From: an uncultured Veillonella sp.
Lineage (GTDB): Bacteria > Bacillota > Negativicutes > Veillonellales > Veillonellaceae
Length of the DNA: 26,993 bases
Reading direction: 5' to 3'
NCBI GenBank assembly: GCA_900550175.1
Contig: URQX01000009.1
Span: 1-26,993 of the forward strand
Below, in pieces: positions 7,105 to 13,846 of this stretch (its first letter is position 1; every line of letters starts with the position of its first letter). Both the position numbers and the translations under genes were made by a program. The notes beneath the pieces are model-generated. The model was not told where the DNA came from. It made no database searches and was given only the letters and a program-made list of their open reading frames with translations.

Positions 7105-8259
7105 ATGTGGGTAGAAACACTCACAAATAGCAAGGGTACACGATATAAGTATTGTGAGCGGTACGAATTGCCGAACGGCGATACTCGCAAGGTATCCATA
7201 ACGCTAAACAGTACCAGCACCTATGCACGCAAGCAGGCAAGCATAGAACTACAAAACAAAATTAAAGATGTCATTAAGCAATTACATTTAGATCCTAATA
7301 TCACGATGTACGAGGTGGCTCAATTATGGCTAGAACATACCGAACCTACGGTAAAGATAGCTACCCATATTAACCATACGCTACACGTTAAAAAGATTTT
7401 TACCTATATTGATACTAGTATTCCTCTTGTGAAAGTAACGCCTATCATGATTGAAAACATGATACATAACGTGTATTACAAAGAGGAGCTATCCTATTAT
7501 TATGCTAAGTCGATACTCACAACAGTACGGGCAATATTCCGCCATGCAAAACGTAGACGGATAATACAAGATATCCATGAGATAGAAGATATCAGCGTTA
7601 AGAAAAAGCCGTTTACGCATACCGAGATAGCTAAAAAACAAAACAAATTCCTTGATGCGGTCGAACTTAAAAGCGTACTCTCTCAACTCACAAAGCTAGC
7701 GCCTAGAGTAGCCCTGCTCATCGAATTTATGAGCTTAACAGGTTTACGCATCGGCGAGCTATTGGCATTACGCTATTGTGATTATGACGAAAAAAAAGCT
7801 ACCATTAATATAAATGGTACATTACAGTACTTTTATAAAAACGGTAGCGATATAAAGCGAGGTACTCCAAAGAATATATACTCTGTGAGAGATGTAACCC
7901 TAGATGCTCGATGCGTTAAAATACTAAACTCGATCATAACAGATAATAAACGCCAATCATTATGGTTTAAGGGCTACGAGGAACAGGGCTATATATTTAC
8001 GGCGAAACGTGGCAACCCCTATGACATGCAATACATCAATAAGCTATTAAAGCAGGTACATATAGAGGGCAAGCATTTAACAACTCATATCTTTAGGCAT
8101 ACTCACATAAGCATATTGGCCGAGTTAGGTATACCATTAAAGGCTATCATGCAACGAGTTGGCCACAATGACCCCGCTACTACGTTAAGCATTTACACGC
8201 ATGTAACGCAACATATGAAAAACGATATTGTAGAGAAACTTAATAGCCGTAACAGATGA
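7105..8259 (+). CDS. int: Tyrosine recombinase / integrase
   Basis: Catalyses integration into the tRNA 3' end and, with an excisionase, excision. The N-terminal arm-binding domain is at about residues 1-60 and the SAM-like core-binding domain at about 65-160. The catalytic domain has R215 (TGLRIGE), H328 and R331 (THIFRHT), H354 (RVGHND) and nucleophile Y364 (SIYTHVT). 384 aa is the usual length for Tn916/phage-type integrases. AAAGGCGG lies about 6 nt upstream. It follows the repressor by 48 nt on the same strand, so both may share the repressor promoter, and it ends 84 nt before the right att repeat. Confidence 0.95.
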   Translation: MWVETLTNSKGTRYKYCERYELPNGDTRKVSITLNSTSTYARKQASIELQNKIKDVIKQLHLDPNITMYEVAQLWLEHTEPTVKIATHINHTLHVKKIFTYIDTSIPLVKVTPIMIENMIHNVYYKEELSYYYAKSILTTVRAIFRHAKRRRIIQDIHEIEDISVKKKPFTHTEIAKKQNKFLDAVELKSVLSQLTKLAPRVALLIEFMSLTGLRIGELLALRYCDYDEKKATININGTLQYFYKNGSDIKRGTPKNIYSVRDVTLDARCVKILNSIITDNKRQSLWFKGYEEQGYIFTAKRGNPYDMQYINKLLKQVHIEGKHLTTHIFRHTHISILAELGIPLKAIMQRVGHNDPATTLSIYTHVTQHMKNDIVEKLNSRNR

Positions 8260-8343
8260 GGCCTGCCCCTTTCTTGCCCCTTTGTGAAAACAAGCGCTCA
8301 CAAAGCTAGCAACTAAGCGAATAAATGGCTCTATTCTGTTCTT
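8260..8343 (+). repeat. Right end of island with TGCCCCTTT arm-like repeats
   Basis: Two copies of TGCCCCTTT start at 8264 and 8275, 11 bp apart, mirroring the pair at the left end. A 14-mer CTCACAAAGCTAGC at 8297-8310 also occurs inside the integrase gene at 7687-7700. Confidence 0.45.
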
Positions 8344-8475
8344 CTCTGCCAACTTTTCAAGCGTTGCTCTATGATTGCGTATGCTATCATAGGGCGTTTT
8401 TTATTAGGGTTTATCTGCTTTATCGGTGTTCCTAGATATCGTATAACATCATAATAAATTCCTCGTTCTGCCCCA
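8344..8475 (+). repeat. attR: right direct repeat of the island
   Basis: Copy of 48-179 beginning CTCTGCCA, the last 8 nt of the tRNA. Differences sit mainly after position 8444. Similarity continues through two TGCCCCAT words (8469 and 8480) that match the arm-type repeats at the left end, so the chromosomal flank itself carries element-like sequence. A 60-codon frame on the minus strand crosses this repeat and is not called. Confidence 0.85.
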
Positions 8476-8511
8476 TTTCTGCCCCATTTATTTATAGTCA
8501 CTCTAAAGAAC

Positions 8512-8544
8512 AAAAAAGCCTCTACACCGTATATAGGTGAGAGG
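8512..8544 (-). terminator. Leftward terminator upstream of the small peptide gene
   Basis: On the minus strand AGAGG/CCTCT and CACC/GGTG pair (8519-8544, one bulged A), followed by a run of six T. No protein gene on the minus strand ends here, so it is a plausible end for an antisense RNA to the next gene. Confidence 0.6.
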
Positions 8545-8549
8545 ACATA

Positions 8550-8558
8550 TGCTATACT
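8550..8558 (+). promoter_or_regulatory. Candidate extended -10 promoter of the small peptide gene
   Basis: TGCTATACT is an extended -10 element with no good -35. The following leader has a TGTTAC/GTAACA hairpin, and a CCCT (about 8572-8575) able to pair with the AGGG of the ribosome binding site, so translation could be blocked in the leader. Confidence 0.4.
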
Positions 8559-8603
8559 ATGAGTGTTACTTCCCTAGACTGGTAACAGAAAGGGGGTTAG
8601 GCA

Positions 8604-8699
8604 TTGTTAGAATTATTCATTTCCTTAATAGTATCTATCATAGCAAGTGTAACTAGTCATTATACTTGCAAGTGGCTAGATAGATACTTTAGCAAGTAA
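8604..8699 (+). CDS. 31-aa hydrophobic peptide, candidate type I toxin
   Basis: TTG start with AGGGGG 7 nt upstream. The peptide has one hydrophobic segment (LELFISLIVSIIASVT) and a charged tail with CKWLDRYFSK. Short membrane peptides ending in a KWLD-type motif are common as unannotated genes in Firmicutes, and resemble Fst/holin-like type I toxins in size and layout. A strong terminator follows directly. A perfect TATAAT lies on the opposite strand at 8659-8664, and a leftward terminator at 8512-8544 would give an antisense RNA of about 140 nt covering the ribosome binding site and start. The gene lies just outside the island. The antisense RNA and toxicity are inference. Confidence 0.6.
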   Translation: MLELFISLIVSIIASVTSHYTCKWLDRYFSK

Positions 8700-8710
8700 C
8701 TAGCACATAT

Positions 8711-8743
8711 AAAAAAGACGGTATTCGCAGTACCGTCTTTTTT
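8711..8743 (+). terminator. Terminator of the small peptide gene
   Basis: GACGGTA (8717-8723) and TACCGTC (8731-8737) form a perfect stem with six A before and six T after. It could work in both directions. Confidence 0.85.
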
Positions 8744-8818
8744 CTTTTGCGTTAAGCAATGCGACTTATTCATTTCCTTAGTCATTTATTATATTACAGC
8801 TTGCCAATAATTTTGTAA

Positions 8819-8833
8819 AGGCTTTCAAAGCCT
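8819..8833. promoter_or_regulatory. Palindrome upstream of the MFS gene
   Basis: AGGCTTT-C-AAAGCCT is a perfect 7-bp inverted repeat about 90 nt before the exporter gene and just upstream of a possible TTGATA / TATAAG promoter (about 8852-8880). It is a candidate operator. Confidence 0.35.
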
Positions 8834-8924
8834 CAATATCCAGCAATACTTTGATAACTATATGAGTTATAATATAAGCATGAATTAATTTACTTATTAC
8901 AAGATATACTCAAAGGCCACTACT

Positions 8925-10112
8925 ATGAAAAAATATTACCCGTATCTGATCACAGTGAGTCATATGATTAACGACTCCTGTCAAAGTGTGTTACCTGCCC
9001 TCTTACCACTGTTCATTTATACCTATGGACTAAGCTTGGAACAAGCAGGTTTTCTCATCTTAGCTAATACAGCATTATCGTCATTATTACAGCCTTTACT
9101 AGGCTATATTTCGGACAAGATCAATCAACCTAGGCTCATTGCCTTCGGCGTTTTATTATCTGCTTGTAGTACAGGTATGATGGGCTTTGTTACCTCTTAC
9201 GAAAGCCTCCTTGTATGCGCCACCTTAGCCGGTGTAGGCTCTTCCATTTTCCATCCAGAGGGCGCCAAGATTATGAACCGCCTCGGTGGTGGCAAAAAAG
9301 GTAAAGCCATGGGCACCTTTGCTATCGGCGGCAGTTCAGGCTTCGCCTTTGGTCCACTCTTTGCAGGGGCTATTGCCTACACAGTAGGTCCTCACGGATT
9401 GGCGGCTTTCACCGTAGCTGGCATTATTATATTTATCACCCTATTCACACTCATGCCACGCATCGTAGCTCATGCACGTACTATCGACCAAGCAGTGGCC
9501 GCAGAAAATCCAACGGTAGCGGCAAAACCACTAAAGAACTACTGGAAGTACTTTGGCATTTTATTCATTATTATCTTGAGCCAATCGGTAAACTTCCGCG
9601 TTATCAATGCCTTCATTCCTATCTTCTGGACCCGTGAACTTGGCACTAGTCCAGAACAAGGGAGCTTTGCATTAACCGTATTCTTTAGCATTGGTATCTT
9701 CATGACATACATCGGCGGTTTATTAGGTGATAAATTTGGTCCTATCAAAATCATTAGACTTTCCCTATTAGTTTGGTTGCCCGCTATGTTCCTATTAACA
9801 GAAGTGCCAAACTTTGCACCGTATATTATGCTGCCTATAGCATATCTATTATTACTCATCATCGGTGCTGCTAAAGCCATCAGTTATAGTCCAGTTATCG
9901 TACTAGGCCAAACCTATCTTGCTAAAAGCATCGGCTTTGCATCGGGTATCACCCTCGGCGTAAGCCAAACTATCGGTGGTGTAATCGCACCTATAGTAGG
10001 TAATCTAGCAGATACCTACTCCCTACCAGTCGCTATGATGACACTTGTGCCATTTCTAATAGCAGGCCTTGGGGCATCATTGCTACTTAAAGATCCTAAA
10101 AAATTACAATAA
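8925..10112 (+). CDS. MFS exporter, fosmidomycin-resistance (Fsr) type
   Basis: A 12-helix inner-membrane drug:H+ antiporter of 395 aa. The N-terminus (YLITVSHMINDSCQSVLPAL) and the FHPEGAKIM segment at about residues 109-117 are typical of the Fsr family. LLGYISDKINQPR is the MFS motif A loop between helices 2 and 3, and a second-half copy reads GGLLGDKFGPIK. The substrate cannot be read from sequence, since Fsr relatives export fosmidomycin and other compounds. The gene stands alone between its own promoter region and a bidirectional terminator. The ribosome binding site is weak (AAGG at 8 nt). It is the first clearly chromosomal protein gene right of the island. Confidence 0.85.
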   Translation: MKKYYPYLITVSHMINDSCQSVLPALLPLFIYTYGLSLEQAGFLILANTALSSLLQPLLGYISDKINQPRLIAFGVLLSACSTGMMGFVTSYESLLVCATLAGVGSSIFHPEGAKIMNRLGGGKKGKAMGTFAIGGSSGFAFGPLFAGAIAYTVGPHGLAAFTVAGIIIFITLFTLMPRIVAHARTIDQAVAAENPTVAAKPLKNYWKYFGILFIIILSQSVNFRVINAFIPIFWTRELGTSPEQGSFALTVFFSIGIFMTYIGGLLGDKFGPIKIIRLSLLVWLPAMFLLTEVPNFAPYIMLPIAYLLLLIIGAAKAISYSPVIVLGQTYLAKSIGFASGITLGVSQTIGGVIAPIVGNLADTYSLPVAMMTLVPFLIAGLGASLLLKDPKKLQ

Positions 10113-10140
10113 AAAAGCCCCAACAGGGGCTTTTATTTTT
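10111..10140. terminator. Bidirectional terminator between the MFS gene and cyuA
   Basis: GCCCC (10117-10121) and GGGGC (10126-10130) with an AACA loop. A6 on one side and T-rich sequence on the other serve both convergent genes. Confidence 0.85.
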
Positions 10141-10147
10141 AGCTAAA

Positions 10148-11395
10148 TTAGTGTTTTAGCATTTCATTCAAGATAACTACGTCCGTTTCTTTCATACCTT
10201 TAGCCACAGTACCGATACTGCGAATGGTATCATCAACGGTGTATGCTACAAGTCCATCTCCTTTTTGGTAGTTCTTATTAAGGCGGGCTTGTTTATAGCC
10301 CATGAACGCGCCATCAAGGGAGATAGCAATTTTACCTGCACAGGATGGTTTTGCTCCGTCGCAAACGATACCGGATAAGCTGGCAAGACCATTTACTAAG
10401 GTATTCTCAATGATATCCTTGCTATCACCTTTCAAGAAGGCAATACCTGCTACACTTACAACACCGGCAGATACAACACCGCAGTAGGCAGATAATTTAC
10501 CGATACCAGATTTAACGTATAGTGTTAACAAGTTAGCAAAGACTAGCGCTCGATAAAGTTCATCATCACTTTTACCAAGTTCCTCAGCAGTCGTAATAAT
10601 TGGTACAGATACGGTTAAACCTTGGTTACCAGAGCCAGAGCAGATAACTACAGGCAATGGACATCCACTCATACGCGCATCGGATCCAGCTGCTGCACGA
10701 GCTTTACATTTCGTTTCTAGAGACGGGTTTTCTTCATCCAACAACAAGAGCTGACCAATATTGGAGCCATAATCATTAGACAAACCTTCTCGAGAAATAG
10801 CTGTATTGTATTCTACTTGCTGTTTGATTTGAGGAATAATGCCAGAAATATCTGCCGTTTTAGAAAACTCGTAAATGCTATCAAAGGTCATAGCATATTC
10901 TGTTTTTGCGACCTTCTTGATTTCATTGATTGTTTCAGACACAATCTCACCATCTACAGCAACATAGGTTACATTTGTATGGTCGTTTTCAATGCGAACT
11001 ACTGCTGTATGTTCATCTGTTTCAGCAGTAATTTCGATATAAAGATTATCTACACCTTCAGCGAGTGAGACCGTACAGAAGTTAGCATCTAATAATGTGC
11101 CGAGCCATTTACGATCTTCATCTGTAGCAGATTCTAATACCTCTAGTTCACGTTCAGGATGACCTACAATGGCGCCAAGCGTAGTAGCAGCTTGAAGACC
11201 TTTTCGACCACCAGCGTTAGGAATAACTACGGACTTTACATTTTTTATAATATTCGCGCTGCATCGTGCGTGAATATGGTTAGGAAACTCATCTAAAACA
11301 GAGACTGCCTTCGCAGCCGCATAAGCCAATGCAATTGGCTCAGTGCACCCGAAGGCAGGACGCATCTCTGATTGTAATAAGGAAATATAATCCAT
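10148..11395 (-). CDS. cyuA: L-cysteine desulfidase family protein (UPF0597 / CyuA)
   Basis: Probably splits L-cysteine into pyruvate, ammonia and sulfide using an iron-sulfur cluster. The family is related to the alpha subunit of Fe-S serine dehydratases. The signature EMRPAFGCTEPIALA (C17) is at the N-terminus. Further conserved Cys lie in MSGCPLPVVICSGSGNQG (C245, C252) and in a C-terminal VCDGAKPSCAGK segment. At 415 aa it is full length. The ATG at 11395 is preferred over an in-frame TTG at 11410 because GGAAG lies 6 nt before it. The preceding ridA stop is 1 nt away, so the two are cotranscribed. Serine or a related amino acid is an alternative substrate. Confidence 0.85.
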   Translation of the reverse strand: MDYISLLQSEMRPAFGCTEPIALAYAAAKAVSVLDEFPNHIHARCSANIIKNVKSVVIPNAGGRKGLQAATTLGAIVGHPERELEVLESATDEDRKWLGTLLDANFCTVSLAEGVDNLYIEITAETDEHTAVVRIENDHTNVTYVAVDGEIVSETINEIKKVAKTEYAMTFDSIYEFSKTADISGIIPQIKQQVEYNTAISREGLSNDYGSNIGQLLLLDEENPSLETKCKARAAAGSDARMSGCPLPVVICSGSGNQGLTVSVPIITTAEELGKSDDELYRALVFANLLTLYVKSGIGKLSAYCGVVSAGVVSVAGIAFLKGDSKDIIENTLVNGLASLSGIVCDGAKPSCAGKIAISLDGAFMGYKQARLNKNYQKGDGLVAYTVDDTIRSIGTVAKGMKETDVVILNEMLKH

Positions 11396-11396
11396 C

Positions 11397-11768
11397 TTAT
11401 ACTTCCGCAATAATTTCCACTTCTACCAAAGCACCCAATGGAAGGTCTTTTACTGCTACGCAAGAACGAGCTGGTTTAGACGTGAAATATTTAGCATACA
11501 CTTCGTTAAATGCTTTGAAGTCAGCAATATCAGCCAAGAAACAAGTAGTTTTAATAACTTCGGAGAAGTCAGAACCTGCTTCAGCCAATACAGCTTCGAT
11601 ATTTTTGCATACTTGTTCAGTTTGCTCTACGATACCGCTTGCAACAATGGAACCAGTTGCAGGATCGAGTGGAATTTGACCAGAAGCGAATAATAAACCG
11701 CCTACTACTTTAGCTTGAGAGTAAGGACCTACTGCTGCTGGTGCTTTGTCTGTGTGAATTGTGTTCAT
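11397..11768 (-). CDS. ridA: RidA/YjgF-family enamine/imine deaminase
   Basis: Hydrolyses reactive 2-aminoacrylate and other imines to keto acids plus ammonia, protecting PLP enzymes. 123 aa is the usual size. Conserved features are GPYSQA (14-19), FASGQIPLDP, the catalytic-site Arg R101 (PARSCVAV) and the C-terminal EVE acidic positions. AAAGGAG lies 7 nt upstream. Cysteine or serine breakdown produces 2-aminoacrylate, so pairing with the desulfidase 1 nt downstream makes biochemical sense. Confidence 0.95.
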   Translation of the reverse strand: MNTIHTDKAPAAVGPYSQAKVVGGLLFASGQIPLDPATGSIVASGIVEQTEQVCKNIEAVLAEAGSDFSEVIKTTCFLADIADFKAFNEVYAKYFTSKPARSCVAVKDLPLGALVEVEIIAEV

Positions 11769-11883
11769 AATAATTCTCCTTTAAAAATATAATTAAAAAT
11801 AATATATCATGCTAATGTCGTCATACTCACATTAGTAATTACCTTGTATCTGATATCCTTTGTAAAAGTATATCTATAACAAA

Positions 11884-12660
11884 TTATTTAATAGATTTGA
11901 AGGCATTGTCAAATATCGTTTTGAAATAATCCCGCTGTACATCAGTTGTTACACCTACGTAAAGTACCGGTTTTCCTGGCTTTAACACAAATGCAGCATT
12001 TGCATAAAGCGGAGTTTGTACATTTCCATCCGCATATAACAAGCGAGAACTTGCTGCATAAGTTTGATATTTTGTACCAGCCACAGGATGTACTTGTTCC
12101 GCATTTTCTACGGTAAGCGTTCTAGGTTTTATAAGCAGTTCACCTGACCGAGTCTTAAGATTAGCATAGCGTTTCGGATCATTTAAAGGTACTACAGTTG
12201 TAGTCGTTGGAATTTGCTTATTAATAGCACCTAGCATGAGTTGTTCTGTAACAGGGTCAATTTGGCCTTTATCTAGAGCCGCCATAGCCGCTACAAACAT
12301 AGGATCACTAGCTTTGTCCTTAGCCACTCGCTGTGCTATTTGTTTAACATCTACCGCTACTACGAATGCATCTTTTTGACCTGTTTTATCTGCCCCTTGC
12401 AATTGGTATACATCAAAAGTAGTGCCAAAGTTTTGGAAAAATTCCTTTGCCATCATATTTGCCATCGAAGATTTTGTAGGTGCCTCATTTAATTGTTTTT
12501 CTACAAAATCACGTGTATTTGTTTTGGATGCAGAAACAACAGTTACATTGTTAGGCACTACCATAGACCCTGCAATTGTTTGTACATCCTTAGCAAAACC
12601 TACGCCGGATATAGTACCCACTAGGCAAGCTGCACAAGCCAATACTTTCAAAGATTTCAT
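11884..12660 (-). CDS. Secreted or periplasmic protein of unknown function, 258 aa (paralogue of next gene)
   Basis: A signal peptide (MKSLKVLACAACLVGTISGVGFA, cleavage after about residue 23) leads a soluble protein rich in Thr, Val and Ala. Residues near 78-105 (VYQLQGADKTGQKDAFVVAVD) match a similar segment in the upstream gene's product (LYQLQGTDKQG, then QLVVVDY), and both end with a strand-rich domain. The two therefore look like diverged tandem duplicates. GGGAGG lies about 8 nt before the ATG, inside the end of the upstream gene (1-nt gap), so they are cotranscribed. A role at the cell surface is likely, but the family is not recognised. Confidence 0.8.
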   Translation of the reverse strand: MKSLKVLACAACLVGTISGVGFAKDVQTIAGSMVVPNNVTVVSASKTNTRDFVEKQLNEAPTKSSMANMMAKEFFQNFGTTFDVYQLQGADKTGQKDAFVVAVDVKQIAQRVAKDKASDPMFVAAMAALDKGQIDPVTEQLMLGAINKQIPTTTTVVPLNDPKRYANLKTRSGELLIKPRTLTVENAEQVHPVAGTKYQTYAASSRLLYADGNVQTPLYANAAFVLKPGKPVLYVGVTTDVQRDYFKTIFDNAFKSIK

Positions 12661-12661
12661 A

Positions 12662-13606
12662 TTATTTACCTCCCTTAAGAGATTGTGTTTGATACATATG
12701 ATTCAACTCATTAGCCCAATAATCATAGCTAGAATCATCAGATGATAAAATCTGTAAGGATACACCTTTATCGGTAGGAACAGCATAACCAATTAAGGAG
12801 TCGGTGTTTCTAAATCCATCATATATAAAACTACCACGTAAATCACCAGTCACAGCTGTACCATAACGTGTTTGAACAGGTTTATATCCTACATGAGTTG
12901 CATCTAGGCTCACTTGTTTTGCCATAAAGTCTACATAAGAACGGAGCTCTTCTTTACTTTTAGGAGATAAATTCTTTTCTGTAGCAAGCATTTTATCAAC
13001 TACCCCCATAATGTGAGCAGGTAACTTGTCATTTAGCATCTTCAAATCTTTCGCTAATTTAGCACCTTCAATCGTATTGCCCTTCAAACCTTGTAATTGT
13101 TGTTGAGCCTTCTCTTTAGAGTAGGAATCTACATATTTAGAGATAGAGCTTTTTATTTTAGCTTTTTCTGCGTCTGGAACCTTTTCTAAAATAGTTTTAT
13201 TCATATTAATCACTTGATCTATAGCATTTTTAGAATAGTCTACAACAACTAACTGCCCTACATGGTGACCTTGTTTGTCAGTTCCTTGTAATTGATAGAG
13301 GGAATAACCATCAAGAACATCCCCCTTCATCGGTTCAACAGAAACACCAGTTTGTGCTTTCACAGTATTATTAACCACATCAATAGCAATTTTATTTGTC
13401 ATTTTAAGAAAATTATTTTCTTCTTGATTACGCAATTTAGGATCAGTGGAAACATGGATAACCTTAGCTACCTTCACTGTTGGAGACGTATTGCCATACA
13501 AGCCATATCCTAAATCTACTGTATCAGCATATGCCACTGCACCCATACCAACAGTCAAGCACGTCGCACAAGCCAATGTCATCATTTTTTTATTGAGAGC
13601 TCTCAT
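12662..13606 (-). CDS. Secreted or periplasmic protein of unknown function, 314 aa
   Basis: The signal peptide is KKMMTLACATCLTVGMGAVAYA, with cleavage probably after AYA. The mature part has a beta-rich start, the YQLQGTDKQG motif shared with the downstream gene, a helical middle (about residues 125-225, many Lys/Glu/Gln) and a C-terminal region ending DDSSYDYWANELNHMY. The ATG at 13606 is preferred over the GTG at 13618. AGGTGG lies close upstream of it (3-4 nt), and the GTG is overlapped by that site. A region of AT-rich direct repeats with CTATACTGCAT words (about 13655-13710) precedes it. Function unknown. Confidence 0.75.
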   Translation of the reverse strand: MRALNKKMMTLACATCLTVGMGAVAYADTVDLGYGLYGNTSPTVKVAKVIHVSTDPKLRNQEENNFLKMTNKIAIDVVNNTVKAQTGVSVEPMKGDVLDGYSLYQLQGTDKQGHHVGQLVVVDYSKNAIDQVINMNKTILEKVPDAEKAKIKSSISKYVDSYSKEKAQQQLQGLKGNTIEGAKLAKDLKMLNDKLPAHIMGVVDKMLATEKNLSPKSKEELRSYVDFMAKQVSLDATHVGYKPVQTRYGTAVTGDLRGSFIYDGFRNTDSLIGYAVPTDKGVSLQILSSDDSSYDYWANELNHMYQTQSLKGGK

Positions 13607-13816
13607 AAGCCACCTCACGATTTAACAATACACTATGTATACAGATTATATCCATAACCTATACTGCATCTATAAGATTTCAAAAAGATAATCTATACTG
13701 CATATACTAATTATTATACTATATAGAGATGTATAACTGTATAGTGTAATTTACAACCTTTCAGTTCTGCTATACAATACTTAAATAGATATGTAAATAT
13801 AGGGTATGAGAAATAG

Positions 13817-13846
13817 AAAGGAGTGCACACTTGGTGTGCTTTTATT
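13817..13846 (+). promoter_or_regulatory. menA ribosome binding site separated from the start by a hairpin
   Basis: AAAGGAG (13817-13823) lies 23 nt before the ATG, too far for normal initiation. The gap holds a perfect 6-bp hairpin, GCACAC-TTG-GTGTGC (13825-13839). Folded out, this leaves about 8 nt between site and start, the usual distance. Confidence 0.55.

Noticed and set aside
8331..8513. A 60-codon leftward frame across the right att repeat
   Set aside because: It reads the complement of the tRNA end and att core. The left copy encodes a similar frame only because the DNA is repeated.
8613..8780. A second, decayed copy of the small toxin (15-mer TTATTCATTTCCTTA at 8613 and 8766)
   Set aside because: The shared word is in a different reading frame and the similarity fades outside it, so a duplication is not supported.
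13817..13846. GTG at 13823 as the menA start
   Set aside because: It overlaps the ribosome binding site and would add eight residues not expected in the family.
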